Assembly (NCBI RefSeq): GCF_024707505.1
Contig: NZ_CP102604.1
Location: forward strand, 4,092,001-4,156,000
From: Pantoea sp. SOD02
GTDB taxonomy: Bacteria; Pseudomonadota; Gammaproteobacteria; Enterobacterales; Enterobacteriaceae
Direction: 5' to 3'
DNA length: 64,000 bases
In this document: in pieces, positions 28,742 to 37,596 of the stretch
How the letters are laid out: each line of letters starts with the position of its first letter
How positions within the stretch are numbered: position 1 is the first letter of the stretch
Program-made: the position numbers and the translations under genes
Notes under the pieces: model-generated
What the model was told of the DNA's origin: nothing
The model's database searches: none
The model's input: only the letters and a program-made list of their open reading frames with translations

Positions 28742-28801
28742 CTGAATTAGTTCTGGCCCGATGAATATTAACGCCCCGATTGGGGCGCTATACTACTAAA
28801 G

Positions 28802-29317
28802 TCAGTCATCCTGAGACGCGCACAACGCACGGGGAAAGTGGCTACTACCTGCCGCGAAACCACCCTGGGCAATTTTCACGATTACGCCATAGGAGTTGTG
28901 TCCCACTTTAAATCCAGGAAAAACGTATTTCTCAGCATCGCTGTCACTGATTTCATCGCCCTGAATACGCGTGGAATTCAACGTGGAGGATTTTAAAATC
29001 CCCTGCATCAATCTCCAGGAGAATTCAAATGCGCGATGAATCGAAAACTCCTTTACGACTTTTCCCTGCTCATCCAGATAGTACAAACGGCCAACATAGG
29101 TTCCTACGCCGTTACCATCTTTATAATACGAAAGCTGCATGCTGCCTTCGGAGGTCACAACGGAACTATTGCTCTCGTTGTGATATTTAAAACCAAAGCG
29201 GGATTCACAATGGTAGGGGTAACTAATCTGCGAAAAGGTATACACACGCTCAATAACCCACGGAACAAGCGCGATGATCATCGCTGCGCCCACCATCCAT
29301 TTTGGCTTACACATCAA
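28802..29317 (-). CDS. FidL-like membrane protein, partner of the ToxR-like regulator
   Basis: A 171-residue protein with one N-terminal membrane segment (WMVGAAMIIALVPWVIERVYTF, about residues 8-24) and a periplasmic domain containing CESRFGFKYHN and GSMQLSYYKDGNGVGTYVGRLYYLDE. This is the pattern of FidL-like proteins, which accompany ToxR/CadC-type regulators such as E. coli YqeI/YqeJ. Its start overlaps the regulator stop by 4 bp, so the two are co-translated. It probably stabilises or modulates the regulator's periplasmic sensing domain, like ToxS for ToxR. Confidence 0.78.
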   Translation of the reverse strand: MMCKPKWMVGAAMIIALVPWVIERVYTFSQISYPYHCESRFGFKYHNESNSSVVTSEGSMQLSYYKDGNGVGTYVGRLYYLDEQGKVVKEFSIHRAFEFSWRLMQGILKSSTLNSTRIQGDEISDSDAEKYVFPGFKVGHNSYGVIVKIAQGGFAAGSSHFPRALCASQDD

Positions 29318-30162
29318 TTTCCTTCCTTAATTGAGGTATATGAGCGACACCCTTCGGGATGAAGTTGTATCTCATCACTGCAAAGAAAATAACTAAACAC
29401 GTCGCGGTTATAGGAACCATTGATATAGATAAAGCGAATATCGTCGCCGATTTGTCTGTGCAGCCAGGTATCACGCTCAAACTGGCTGATGGCATCCTTC
29501 AGGTAACCACCTTGCTGCTCAATGCTGTCATTAAAAAATACGTTGAGATCGTTAAATTGGCTGGTCACCGGCAGATAATTCACCGTATGGAACTTCGTCA
29601 TCATCTGATGAATCACCGGTTTCTGTGTGAAATAAAACAAGGCATAGCTGGCAATGATCAGTGTGCAAAGGAAAATCATCGGATGAAGCATAATGAATTG
29701 CACCACGTTGTGACGCTTTGCCATGACCACATCACTGCGATTTTCACCATGCGACGTATTCACCAGTGCCAAATGATGCCGCGATGACGTTTCCTCTACT
29801 ATTGGTTGCCCTGTGGGTTCATCTGTTTGTTGCTCAATCGTAAACATGCGCGAGATTTTATAACCCAGTCGCGGCACCGTCATAATCAGTTCGCCTTGCA
29901 TGGAAAACTCTTTAAGCACCTTGCGTAGCTGCGTAATTGCCTGATTTAAACTGTTATCACTCACCACTTGCCCAACCGAGCCCCAACCCGCATGCATGAG
30001 TTGCTCGCGCTGTACGGTTTCCCCGCTGGCTTCGATCAGCAGCACAAGACAGCGTGCCGCCGCCGCACTAATAACGCTGGGATCCTGCTTACTCCTTAAT
30101 ACTGCTAACGACGGCATATCTGAATCAAATACAATAGTGCGTTCAATAATGTAAACAGACAT
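29314..30162 (-). CDS. ToxR/CadC-like transmembrane transcriptional regulator
   Basis: A 282-residue regulator with an OmpR-type winged helix at residues 20-107 (LMHAGWGSVGQVVSDNSLNQ, then VPRLGYKI), a proline/glutamate-rich linker, one membrane helix about 154-178 and a periplasmic domain with two cysteines (LCSDEIQLHPEGC) that could form a disulfide. It would bind DNA from the membrane in response to an envelope signal. It is divergent from the fimbrial operon across a 620-bp AT-rich region, making that operon the likely target. The FidL-like partner follows with a 4-bp overlap. Confidence 0.85.
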   Translation of the reverse strand: MSVYIIERTIVFDSDMPSLAVLRSKQDPSVISAAAARCLVLLIEASGETVQREQLMHAGWGSVGQVVSDNSLNQAITQLRKVLKEFSMQGELIMTVPRLGYKISRMFTIEQQTDEPTGQPIVEETSSRHHLALVNTSHGENRSDVVMAKRHNVVQFIMLHPMIFLCTLIIASYALFYFTQKPVIHQMMTKFHTVNYLPVTSQFNDLNVFFNDSIEQQGGYLKDAISQFERDTWLHRQIGDDIRFIYINGSYNRDVFSYFLCSDEIQLHPEGCRSYTSIKEGN

Positions 30163-30785
30163 AACGATTTCCCGTGGCTGCGCCCGTTCATAATGATGAA
30201 ATAGTTATGAAAGAGGCAATGCGCCTTCATAACTCACCACTAACTCTTTGTAAAAACTACACTTCGACCTTGAGTAACACTCTCTTTCATACAACTAGCC
30301 AGGCTCTAAAGCATATTTATTTTTTGTTCTTAAACCGGACTAAAAAATTATGAAAAAAAATCCTTAATAAATATCAAAAGTGACATTAATCAATATTGCC
30401 TAACTAATGGCGACTAAAAAACACACAATCTTAAATTTTAGCTGGAAAGAAGCTTAAAATTATCACTACGAATCAAAGAAAAAAACAAGACCATATTAAA
30501 ATTATAATTAAATGAAAAATAAAAGCATTGTTTTACATAGGTTTGATTTTAATTCATAGCTTTCACATAGCCGTTTTTGACAGATCGTTATCTCTTCCTG
30601 ATAATTCGTCCCACTTCAACCCGCCGATGACTTTCGTTTATTTAATGACGAAAATCATTAGCAGGCGAAGCACTAAACAAAGATTCAATCTTTTAAAGAT
30701 CAGCTGTATTGCACATACATTAAATAGCGTCGCAATACTGCATTGAACTTATCCGCGGTTTTAATACATACAGGAAGAAGTTGAC
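30163..30785. promoter_or_regulatory. AT-rich divergent regulatory region of the fimbrial operon
   Basis: About 620 bp with no gene. It must hold the promoters of the regulator and of the major pilin. It is strongly AT-rich, as is usual for H-NS-silenced fimbrial promoters. An inverted repeat AGTTATGA / TCATAACT is present near 30203-30235. No invertible-switch repeats or recombinase gene were found, unlike mrp or fim operons. Confidence 0.55.
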
Positions 30786-31319
30786 ATGAAATTGAATAAA
30801 TTAGCTATGGCTCTGGGTTTTGGTCTGGTAATGGCTGCTGGTGCAGCAAGCGCTGCGGTATCTGATCAAGGCCACGGCAGTGTAACTATTAAAGGTTCAA
30901 TCATTGATGCACCTTGTTCAATTACCCCAGAAACAATTGATCAAACTGTTGACCTTGGTCAGATTTCTAATAAACAACTGCAAGACAGCGGAAAATCCAG
31001 CCCAAAATCATTCGCTATCAAACTGGAAAACTGTGACTTAGCAGCAGGTGACAATACTGCACAAATCACCTTCACCGGTATGGCATCTAAAGGTAACCCT
31101 GCGTTAATCGGTATGACGGGTTCAGCTGAAGGTGCAAGCATTGGTTTAACTAATGGCGCTGGTGAACTGATTACTATGGGTCAACCAACGGATATTGACC
31201 TGGCAAACGGTAATAACACTCTATCATTCTCTGCTTATCTACAGGGTGACGGCGCATCAGCCACTATCGTGCCGGGTTCATTCCAGAGCGTAGTTGATTT
31301 CAATCTGGTTTATCCATAA
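30786..31319 (+). CDS. Major fimbrial subunit (MrpA-like pilin)
   Basis: A 177-residue pilin with signal peptide MKLNKLAMALGFGLVMAAGAASA and a mature chain beginning AVSDQGHGSVTIKGSIIDAPC. It has the conserved disulfide pair (APCSI and ENCDL) and the C-terminal donor-strand-exchange segment ending VDFNLVYP with penultimate tyrosine. It is the first and shortest-spaced structural gene and is followed by a hairpin that could favour its mRNA over that of the usher. It should form the fimbrial rod exported by the usher encoded next. Confidence 0.9.
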   Translation: MKLNKLAMALGFGLVMAAGAASAAVSDQGHGSVTIKGSIIDAPCSITPETIDQTVDLGQISNKQLQDSGKSSPKSFAIKLENCDLAAGDNTAQITFTGMASKGNPALIGMTGSAEGASIGLTNGAGELITMGQPTDIDLANGNNTLSFSAYLQGDGASATIVPGSFQSVVDFNLVYP

Positions 31320-31341
31320 TCCCGGATTGACGTTTATAGAT

Positions 31342-31368
31342 GGCATGCGAATTTTTCGCATGCCTTTA
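31342..31368 (+). terminator. Hairpin between major pilin and usher genes
   Basis: Perfect 10-bp stem GGCATGCGAA / TTCGCATGCC with a 3-nt loop, followed by TTTAT. It is probably a partial terminator or mRNA-end stabiliser that makes pilin more abundant than usher. Confidence 0.65.
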
Positions 31369-31395
31369 TATGATACAACGTAAAAAAGATTATTT

Positions 31396-33927
31396 ATGTC
31401 AGAAAATAAAACACAACGAACAATAACCGATAAGCGCACGCGTTTAACGCCGTTGGCGCTGGCTATTTTTCTGACATTACCAGCAGCGGGACTGCATTCT
31501 GTCTGGGCGCAAAAGGTCGAGTTTAATCTCGATAATCTCGACGTCAGCGATCGCGACAATATCGATTTAACTCAGTTCTCGCGTGCCGGGTTTATTATGC
31601 CAGGCCAATATGATCTGGTGGTTCATGTTAATAAATCTGAATTACCAGAAATGCCAATTAATTTCCTGCCACCCGATAACGATCCTAAAGATAGCGTTGC
31701 CTGCCTGACGCCAGAAATAATGATGCAGCTCGGCTTAAAACCCAATTCTTTAGCCAACGTGAGTTATTGGCATAGCGGAGAGTGCGCCGATCTCATATCG
31801 CTGCCGGGTACGCTAGTGCGTGGTGATTTAGCCGGCTCAGCACTGTATATCAGCGTGCCGCAAGCCTATCTGGAATATAACGCGCCAGATTGGGATCCGC
31901 CTTCACGCTGGGATGAAGGCATTCCCGGTGTGCTGTTCGACTACAACGTTAACCTTAACTATACCGATGCCAAGCGTGATGAAGATTCCACCAGTGGCAG
32001 CGGCAATGGCATTGCAGGTGCCAACATTGGTCCGTGGCGAGTGCGCGCTGACTGGCAGGCGCACTACAGCCGCAATCCGCGCGGTACCACTCAGCAGATG
32101 AGTTGGAGCCAATATTACGCCTACCGCGCAATCAAAGCGTGGCGCGCCAAACTGATGGTTGGTCAGAACTATCTCGCCACCGATCTTTTCGAAAGCGTAC
32201 GCTATATCGGCGTGAGTTTGACGTCGGATGACAGTCAATTACCGCCCAATCTGCGCGGTTATGCGCCGGAAGTGAGTGGCGTGGCACGTACTAACGCCAA
32301 AGTCACTATCAGTCAGTTGGGTCGCGTGTTGTATGAAAGCCAGGTCGCCCCCGGTCCGTTCCTGATTCAAGACTTGAGCGAGGCGGTGTCCGGTACACTG
32401 GATGTGAAAGTGGAAGAGCAAGATGGCTCGTCGCAGCAATTCCAGGTAGATACCGCCAGCATTCCCTACCTAAGTCGCCCTGGTCAGGTGCGTTACAAAG
32501 TCTCCGCTGGGCAGCCAGCCGACCAGCAGTTCCATCCGCATGGCACCTTGATGCACACTGGTGAGTTCTCCTGGGGTATCAGCAATGGTTGGTCACTGTT
32601 GGGTGGCGGGGTTGCGGCAGGGAAATATAATGCGTTATCGGTGGGCGTTGGCCGTGATTTGCTGGCGCTGGGTGCAATTTCCTTTAGCGCCACACAATCG
32701 CGCGCCGAACTGCCGCGCAGTGGTAAACAAATTGGTAGCTCATACAGCGTGAGTTACTCCAAGCGTTTCGAAGAGTACGACACTCAGGTTACCTTTGCTG
32801 GTTATCGCTTCTCCCAGCGTAACTTTATGTCGATGAGCAGCTACCTCGATGCGTTGTTAAACGATGAAGGCGGCAACAATCGTGGCAGCAGCAAGCAAAC
32901 CTATTCGTTGACGCTGAACAAACAGTTCCGCTCGCTCGGATTAAGCGCGTTCCTCAACTACAACTATCAAACCTATTGGAATCGCCCTGCTACCAGCCGC
33001 TGGAATATGTCATTGGCGCGCTATTTCGACCTCGGCAATATCAAAAACATGAGCGTCAACTTGTCGGCGTATCGGACTCAATTGCGTGGCAAAACTGACG
33101 ACAGCCTGTATCTCAGCCTAAACGTGCCGTTTGGCAGCTCCAGCTCGATCAATTACAGCGCGCAGAATGGCGATTACGGCACCACGCAGAATGTTGGTTG
33201 GTATGACCGTGTCGATGAGCGCAATAACTATCAGGTAAGTACCAGTACCAGCAGCGGGACTTCACCGACGTTCAGCGGCTTCTACAGTCACACCGGTAAC
33301 TATATGCAAAGCAACACCAGTGCCAGCTATCAAAGTGGCGGTTATCGCTCGGCTGGTTTTTCTGCTCAGGGTGGCGTAACGGCCACGGCACAAGGCGCGG
33401 CACTACATCGCACCAACTTTGCCGGCGGCACGCGCTTGATGGTGGATACCGAAGGCGTAAGCGGCGTGCCGGTGCAGGGCAACGGCGCAGTGACCTATAC
33501 CAACATGTTTGGCAAAGCGCTAATCGCCGACGTAAACAGCTATTACCGCAATCAGGCCAGCATTGATATCAACAAGCTGGCCGACAACGTCGAGGCCGAA
33601 CGCCCGATTACCCAAGTGACGCTAACCGAAGGTGCGATTGGCTACCGCACCTTTGGCGTGATCACCGGACAAAAACTGATGGCAGTGATTCGCCGCGCCG
33701 ATGGCAGCTTCCCGCCATTTGGTGCCAGCGTGCTGAGCAAAGGGCGCGAAACAGGCATCGTGAATGACAACGGCAACGTATGGCTAAGCGGCGTCAATCC
33801 CGGTACCAAAATGGACGTTAAGTGGAGCGGAAAAACACAGTGCACGATTTCACTGCCGAATGTGCTGCCCGAGGATGCAATGGGCGAAACCAATTTACTG
33901 CTGCCGTGTATCGACAGCGTTGAGTAA
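31396..33927 (+). CDS. Outer-membrane fimbrial usher
   Basis: An 843-residue usher. The signal region ends near VWAQ, then comes the N-terminal chaperone-binding domain (VEFNLDNLDVSDRDNIDLTQFSR), the 24-strand beta-barrel with a plug domain (about residues 260-340) and the C-terminal domains ending in TQCTISLPN...LLLPCIDSVE with a cysteine pair. It assembles and exports pilins delivered by the chaperone encoded downstream. The length fits the MR/P (pi-type) ushers. It lies 76 bp after the pilin stop, behind a hairpin. Confidence 0.95.
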   Translation: MSENKTQRTITDKRTRLTPLALAIFLTLPAAGLHSVWAQKVEFNLDNLDVSDRDNIDLTQFSRAGFIMPGQYDLVVHVNKSELPEMPINFLPPDNDPKDSVACLTPEIMMQLGLKPNSLANVSYWHSGECADLISLPGTLVRGDLAGSALYISVPQAYLEYNAPDWDPPSRWDEGIPGVLFDYNVNLNYTDAKRDEDSTSGSGNGIAGANIGPWRVRADWQAHYSRNPRGTTQQMSWSQYYAYRAIKAWRAKLMVGQNYLATDLFESVRYIGVSLTSDDSQLPPNLRGYAPEVSGVARTNAKVTISQLGRVLYESQVAPGPFLIQDLSEAVSGTLDVKVEEQDGSSQQFQVDTASIPYLSRPGQVRYKVSAGQPADQQFHPHGTLMHTGEFSWGISNGWSLLGGGVAAGKYNALSVGVGRDLLALGAISFSATQSRAELPRSGKQIGSSYSVSYSKRFEEYDTQVTFAGYRFSQRNFMSMSSYLDALLNDEGGNNRGSSKQTYSLTLNKQFRSLGLSAFLNYNYQTYWNRPATSRWNMSLARYFDLGNIKNMSVNLSAYRTQLRGKTDDSLYLSLNVPFGSSSSINYSAQNGDYGTTQNVGWYDRVDERNNYQVSTSTSSGTSPTFSGFYSHTGNYMQSNTSASYQSGGYRSAGFSAQGGVTATAQGAALHRTNFAGGTRLMVDTEGVSGVPVQGNGAVTYTNMFGKALIADVNSYYRNQASIDINKLADNVEAERPITQVTLTEGAIGYRTFGVITGQKLMAVIRRADGSFPPFGASVLSKGRETGIVNDNGNVWLSGVNPGTKMDVKWSGKTQCTISLPNVLPEDAMGETNLLLPCIDSVE

Positions 33928-33981
33928 TAACGGATAGCGCAGTGCCGCTATCCCAACTATCTGAATGAGAAAGTAAACGTT

Positions 33982-34734
33982 ATGAAACTGAATCACCGAG
34001 TTATCACCTGGACCGGGCTAATACTAACCGCGCTAACCGCACAGCAGTCGCTGGCAGCCATTTCTCTTGATCGCACGCGTGTGATTTATAACGGCAGCGA
34101 GCGATCGATAAGCCTGAGCATTGGTAACGAAAATAAAACGCTGCCGTATCTGGCGCAGAGTTGGCTGGAGAATGCGCAGGGCATCAAGGTGAATTCGCCT
34201 CTGTTGGTGCTGCCGCCAGTGCAACGCGTCGAGCCAGGTCAGAAAAGCGCCATCAAAATTCAGGCGCTGCCTGCGGTGAAGATGCTGCCGCAGGATCGTG
34301 AAAGCTTGTTCTATTTCAACCTGCGTGAGATTCCGCCACGCAGTGATAAAGCCAATGTGCTTCAGATTGCCCTGCAGACGCACATCAAGCTGTTTTATCG
34401 CCCGGAAGCGATTGCGGTGAAATCCAGCAATGATGCCACACCGTGGCAAAATCAGCTGACGCTGACAAAACGAGGCGAGGGTTATCAGGTGCATAACCCA
34501 ACGCCTTACTACATCACTTTAGTCGGCGCTGGTGCGAATAAAGAGGCGCAAAAAAACAGCAACTTTAAGCCGCTGATGATCGAGCCAAAAAGCAACGCCA
34601 TGCTGGGCATCAATGCCGCCGTTATGGGTGCGCATCCAGTACTGACGTATATCAACGACTACGGCGGTCGGCCGACGCTGAGTTTCAATTGCAGCGCAGC
34701 GGATTGCCGTGTTGATAATCAGAAAAGCGAATAA
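33982..34734 (+). CDS. Periplasmic fimbrial chaperone
   Basis: A 250-residue PapD-like chaperone with signal peptide ending near SLA. The mature chain starts AISLDRTRVIYNGSERSISLSI with the arginine and lysine positions that anchor pilin C-termini, the short F1-G1 loop type (VQRVEPGQKSAIKI) and the domain-2 strand VHNPTPYYITLVG. A C-terminal cysteine pair (FNCSAADC) is as in PapD. It donates a strand to each pilin of this operon and hands them to the usher. Confidence 0.94.
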   Translation: MKLNHRVITWTGLILTALTAQQSLAAISLDRTRVIYNGSERSISLSIGNENKTLPYLAQSWLENAQGIKVNSPLLVLPPVQRVEPGQKSAIKIQALPAVKMLPQDRESLFYFNLREIPPRSDKANVLQIALQTHIKLFYRPEAIAVKSSNDATPWQNQLTLTKRGEGYQVHNPTPYYITLVGAGANKEAQKNSNFKPLMIEPKSNAMLGINAAVMGAHPVLTYINDYGGRPTLSFNCSAADCRVDNQKSE

Positions 34735-34738
34735 CGCA

Positions 34739-35245
34739 ATGAAATGTCTCATCGCGTTGGGATTATTCATGTCGATCAGTAGTGCGATGGCAAACGGGCT
34801 TACTCCATCAGAACGCGGAGTGAGAGTTATTGCTGACACTCCCTTTGAAGTGTCGGGAGAGGTTTCTGCTCCGCTTTGCCAGATCAATGAAAATAAAGCG
34901 ATAGATATTGAATTTGATAATGTCGTGATACAGCAGATTAATGGCATTAATTTTGCGAAAACAGTTCCCTTTAATATCACTTGCTCTGACGGATTTAGTG
35001 GTGAGGTGGATCTTATGATCAAGGCTAATTCTTCATCATTTAATAGTGATGCGATTGCTACCAACGATAGCAACCTGGCCATTCAATTATTAATTAATGA
35101 AAAAGTGCAAATACTTAATGCTTTACAGCCAATTAATTGGCGTGAATCTATGGAGCTAAAAGCGGTTCCCATCAAAAATACACTCATCAATCCAAGTGCC
35201 GGTGACTTTACTGCTGTCGCGACACTGTCGGTTGAAGTTCATTAA
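34739..35245 (+). CDS. Minor fimbrial subunit 1
   Basis: A 168-residue pilin-like protein with a signal peptide (KCLIALGLFMSISSAMA), 4 bp after the chaperone stop. The mature chain has a 20-residue N-terminal extension, then VSGEVSAPLCQINENKAIDIEFDN and ITCSDGFSGEVDLMIKA with the disulfide pair. It is clearly related to the next two genes (IDIEFD/IDIDFG and CSxxxSGxxxxxxxG patterns), indicating tandem duplication. It is probably a tip or adaptor subunit, like MrpE/F/G. Confidence 0.85.
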   Translation: MKCLIALGLFMSISSAMANGLTPSERGVRVIADTPFEVSGEVSAPLCQINENKAIDIEFDNVVIQQINGINFAKTVPFNITCSDGFSGEVDLMIKANSSSFNSDAIATNDSNLAIQLLINEKVQILNALQPINWRESMELKAVPIKNTLINPSAGDFTAVATLSVEVH

Positions 35246-35255
35246 GGAGTTTTCA

Positions 35256-35744
35256 ATGAAGCGTTTATTTATGTTAACAATAGGCATGATGCTGAGTTTG
35301 CTTTTTTCACCACTTAGTTTTGCTGCCACCGATATGACGTTGCACGGTACGCTGATTAACCTTACTTGCAAAATTGGCGATGAAAAACCGATCGATATTG
35401 ATTTTGGTGAGGAAGTGGTGACTGATTTGATTGATGGCGAACACTACCTTCAAGCGGTACCGCTGCAGGTTGCTTGCAGCCAAGATTATAGCGGCGATTT
35501 GAATTTCAGTGTTGTCGGCACCGCATCATCTTTTGAACCCTCGGCACTGGTCACCAATGTACCAGGACTGGGCATTCAGTTTCTTGATGCCAGCTCTAAC
35601 ACGCCAATTGAGTTGAATAAAGCGTATAGCCACAAAAATAATGACAGCGTGGATCTCAATGTCGTGCCGATTAAAGAGGCAAGCGCTTCTCTTCCCGGTG
35701 GCGCCTTTACTGCCAGTGCACAATTACTGGTTGAGCCACAGTAA
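35256..35744 (+). CDS. Minor fimbrial subunit 2
   Basis: A 162-residue pilin with a clear signal peptide (MKRLFMLTIGMMLSLLFSPLSFA) and AAGGAG 6 bp upstream. The core TLHGTLINLTCKIGDEKPIDIDFGEEVV and VACSQDYSGDLNFSVVG carries the disulfide pair; the C-terminus ends ASAQLLVEPQ. It is a paralogue of the flanking two subunits. Likely an adaptor in the fimbrial tip. Confidence 0.85.
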   Translation: MKRLFMLTIGMMLSLLFSPLSFAATDMTLHGTLINLTCKIGDEKPIDIDFGEEVVTDLIDGEHYLQAVPLQVACSQDYSGDLNFSVVGTASSFEPSALVTNVPGLGIQFLDASSNTPIELNKAYSHKNNDSVDLNVVPIKEASASLPGGAFTASAQLLVEPQ

Positions 35745-36212
35745 ATGTTAATGCGCGCATTTTGCCTCGCAAGCATTTCAATGCTCGCGCCGTTGCACGC
35801 CGCAGAGATCAGCCTGCGCGGCACCTTGCAGGTCATTAATTGCAGCGTGAACAATGGTAAACCCACTGACGTAAGTTTTGGCGAGGCGGTGGGTGTGAAT
35901 AAGGTTGACGGCGTACGCTATCGTCAACCGATGCCATTAGAAATTACCTGTTCACAATCACCCGGCAATTTACTGCATTTGATGTTTGCGGGTACACCAA
36001 CCGATTTTGATAAGGCCGCGATTGCCACTGGTATGAACGATCTTGGTATTCGACTGTTACAAGACGACATGCCGATTGAGATTAACCAGACGCTACCAAT
36101 TGATGATCAACTGTTACCCGCCTTTTTCGCCGTTCCGGTTAAACGTCCGAAAAGTCAACTGACCGGCGGTACATTTTCCGGGTTGGCGACACTAATGATT
36201 AGCCTGGAGTAA
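35745..36212 (+). CDS. Minor fimbrial subunit 3
   Basis: A 155-residue pilin starting directly after the previous stop (ATG 35745, or 35751). Signal peptide ending near LHA, then EISLRGTLQVINCSVNNGKPTDVSFGEAVGVNKVDG, the third copy of the paralogous set. The C-terminus LTGGTFSGLATLMISLE fits a donor strand. Its stop overlaps the next start (TAATG), so translation is coupled. Confidence 0.85.
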   Translation: MLMRAFCLASISMLAPLHAAEISLRGTLQVINCSVNNGKPTDVSFGEAVGVNKVDGVRYRQPMPLEITCSQSPGNLLHLMFAGTPTDFDKAAIATGMNDLGIRLLQDDMPIEINQTLPIDDQLLPAFFAVPVKRPKSQLTGGTFSGLATLMISLE

Positions 36213-36736
36213 TGATGAAAGCCACGTTTGTTATTGCACTACTCGTAATGATTCAACCCGCAGTAGTGCACGCCGACGCCGAAATGCGTTTTAGCGGAAC
36301 CTTAGTTGAAGAACCGTGTTCGTTAGCGCCGGAAGATACCGCGATTGAAATTGATTTTGGCACTATCGTTAATAAACAGCTTTACAGCCACCAGCGCACA
36401 CTCGGCAAACCATTCACGCTGCATTTGATGGACTGTGACTTATCGTTGGGTGATGCGTTTTCAATTATGTTTACAGGCATTGAAGATATCGAACAGCCAG
36501 GTCTCATAATGCTTGATCCCAGCAGTAGCGCTAAGGGTGTTGCCATTGGTATTGAATCCTCTCAGGGGGATTTTTTACCTGTCAACATCCTGTCTCCCTG
36601 GAAGACGTTAAAGGAGGGTAAGAATGAAATTAATTTGCAGTCCTATATATCAGCCAGCAATGAATCTTTAATAGATAGAAGCATTATTTCTGGATCTATC
36701 TTTGCGATCTTTCATTTATCTATTAATTACAACTAA
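36212..36736 (+). CDS. Minor fimbrial subunit 4
   Basis: A 174-residue pilin that is closer to the major pilin than to the three tandem paralogues: MRFSGTLVEEPCSLAPEDTAIEIDFGTIVNKQLYSHQRT and LMDCDLSLGDAFSIMFTG resemble the rod subunit's VNKQL/ENCDLAAGD pattern. Signal peptide ends near VHA. It may link the adhesin to the adaptor subunits or terminate the fibre. Coupled to the previous gene by a 1-bp overlap. Confidence 0.83.
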   Translation: MMKATFVIALLVMIQPAVVHADAEMRFSGTLVEEPCSLAPEDTAIEIDFGTIVNKQLYSHQRTLGKPFTLHLMDCDLSLGDAFSIMFTGIEDIEQPGLIMLDPSSSAKGVAIGIESSQGDFLPVNILSPWKTLKEGKNEINLQSYISASNESLIDRSIISGSIFAIFHLSINYN

Positions 36737-36767
36737 CAACCTCAAAAAATTCTCAGATAATATTATC

Positions 36768-37580
36768 ATGATAAAAAAATATCATCTTTTGTTCACTCTA
36801 GTATTTATCGCTTTCAATTCTCATGCGGTAATGAAAGTTACAATTACAAAAAAAGAGCCTATATCTTATGGATATATGTATTATTATACACTTAATCAGT
36901 GGGACCTAAACGATCCAACACCAAACCCTTGTTTCTACGATACAAAACCAGATTGCTCAGTTGGTATTGCACTTGTGGACGTCAAGCCTAATACAGCTAA
37001 TCAAGTGCTATTACAAATGCAATATAATACAGAAGGTCTCAAGACCTTAGGGGAGGTAGGGAAAAAATGGCGTGAAACATGGGGCTCAATACCATTTAAT
37101 GGCTCGCATGATGCAGCTGGCGGTAGCGGATTAGATTTATGTATTACATTCGTATTTCATCACTCCTCCGTTAGGAATGCAAGCCCAATTCCCGGTTCAA
37201 ATATTGGATGTGGATTTCCGCCACCGTTCACTGTTAACTGTGTTTTTCGTGGAAATCTAGCATTAAATCACGGTTCTCTTCCTGAAACAGAATTAGACAC
37301 ACATCGAGTAGACAGCGTATTAAACCTTTTATGTAACGATAATGTGAGCGCCAGAGTTTCGTTAAACGGTTCAGATGGCAAAAAGATCGTGCTAAGGCCA
37401 GATGGAAGTTTAGAATCAGCGCTGTTAATCAATGACCAGGATGCCGCTAATGATATTAGCGTCCAGCTACAAACTGCTGTTGCAACGCCGATAAAAATTT
37501 CATCCGTTCTGGTGAAACATGGTGCAGTGGAACCCGGCCCTTTTAAAGGAGCAGGAACAATTCGCGTTTTAATTGATTGA
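36768..37580 (+). CDS. Putative fimbrial tip adhesin (MrpH-like)
   Basis: A 270-residue two-domain protein starting at ATG 36768, with signal peptide (KKYHLLFTLVFIAFNSHA). The N-terminal receptor domain (about residues 20-145) has several cysteines (PNPCFYDTKPDCS, LDLCITFVFHH, GSNIGCGF) and the HH pair, recalling MrpH, whose lectin-like domain binds zinc through histidines. The C-terminal pilin domain runs from VNCVFRGNLALNHG to the donor strand FKGAGTIRVLID. Last gene of the operon, as mrpH is near the end of mrp. Codon use is AT-rich. Receptor unknown. Confidence 0.75.
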   Translation: MIKKYHLLFTLVFIAFNSHAVMKVTITKKEPISYGYMYYYTLNQWDLNDPTPNPCFYDTKPDCSVGIALVDVKPNTANQVLLQMQYNTEGLKTLGEVGKKWRETWGSIPFNGSHDAAGGSGLDLCITFVFHHSSVRNASPIPGSNIGCGFPPPFTVNCVFRGNLALNHGSLPETELDTHRVDSVLNLLCNDNVSARVSLNGSDGKKIVLRPDGSLESALLINDQDAANDISVQLQTAVATPIKISSVLVKHGAVEPGPFKGAGTIRVLID

Positions 37581-37596
37581 ACATTGTTCATTTATC

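Noticed and set aside
30163..30785. Invertible promoter switch for the fimbrial operon
   Set aside because: No paired long inverted repeats and no adjacent FimB/MrpI-type recombinase.
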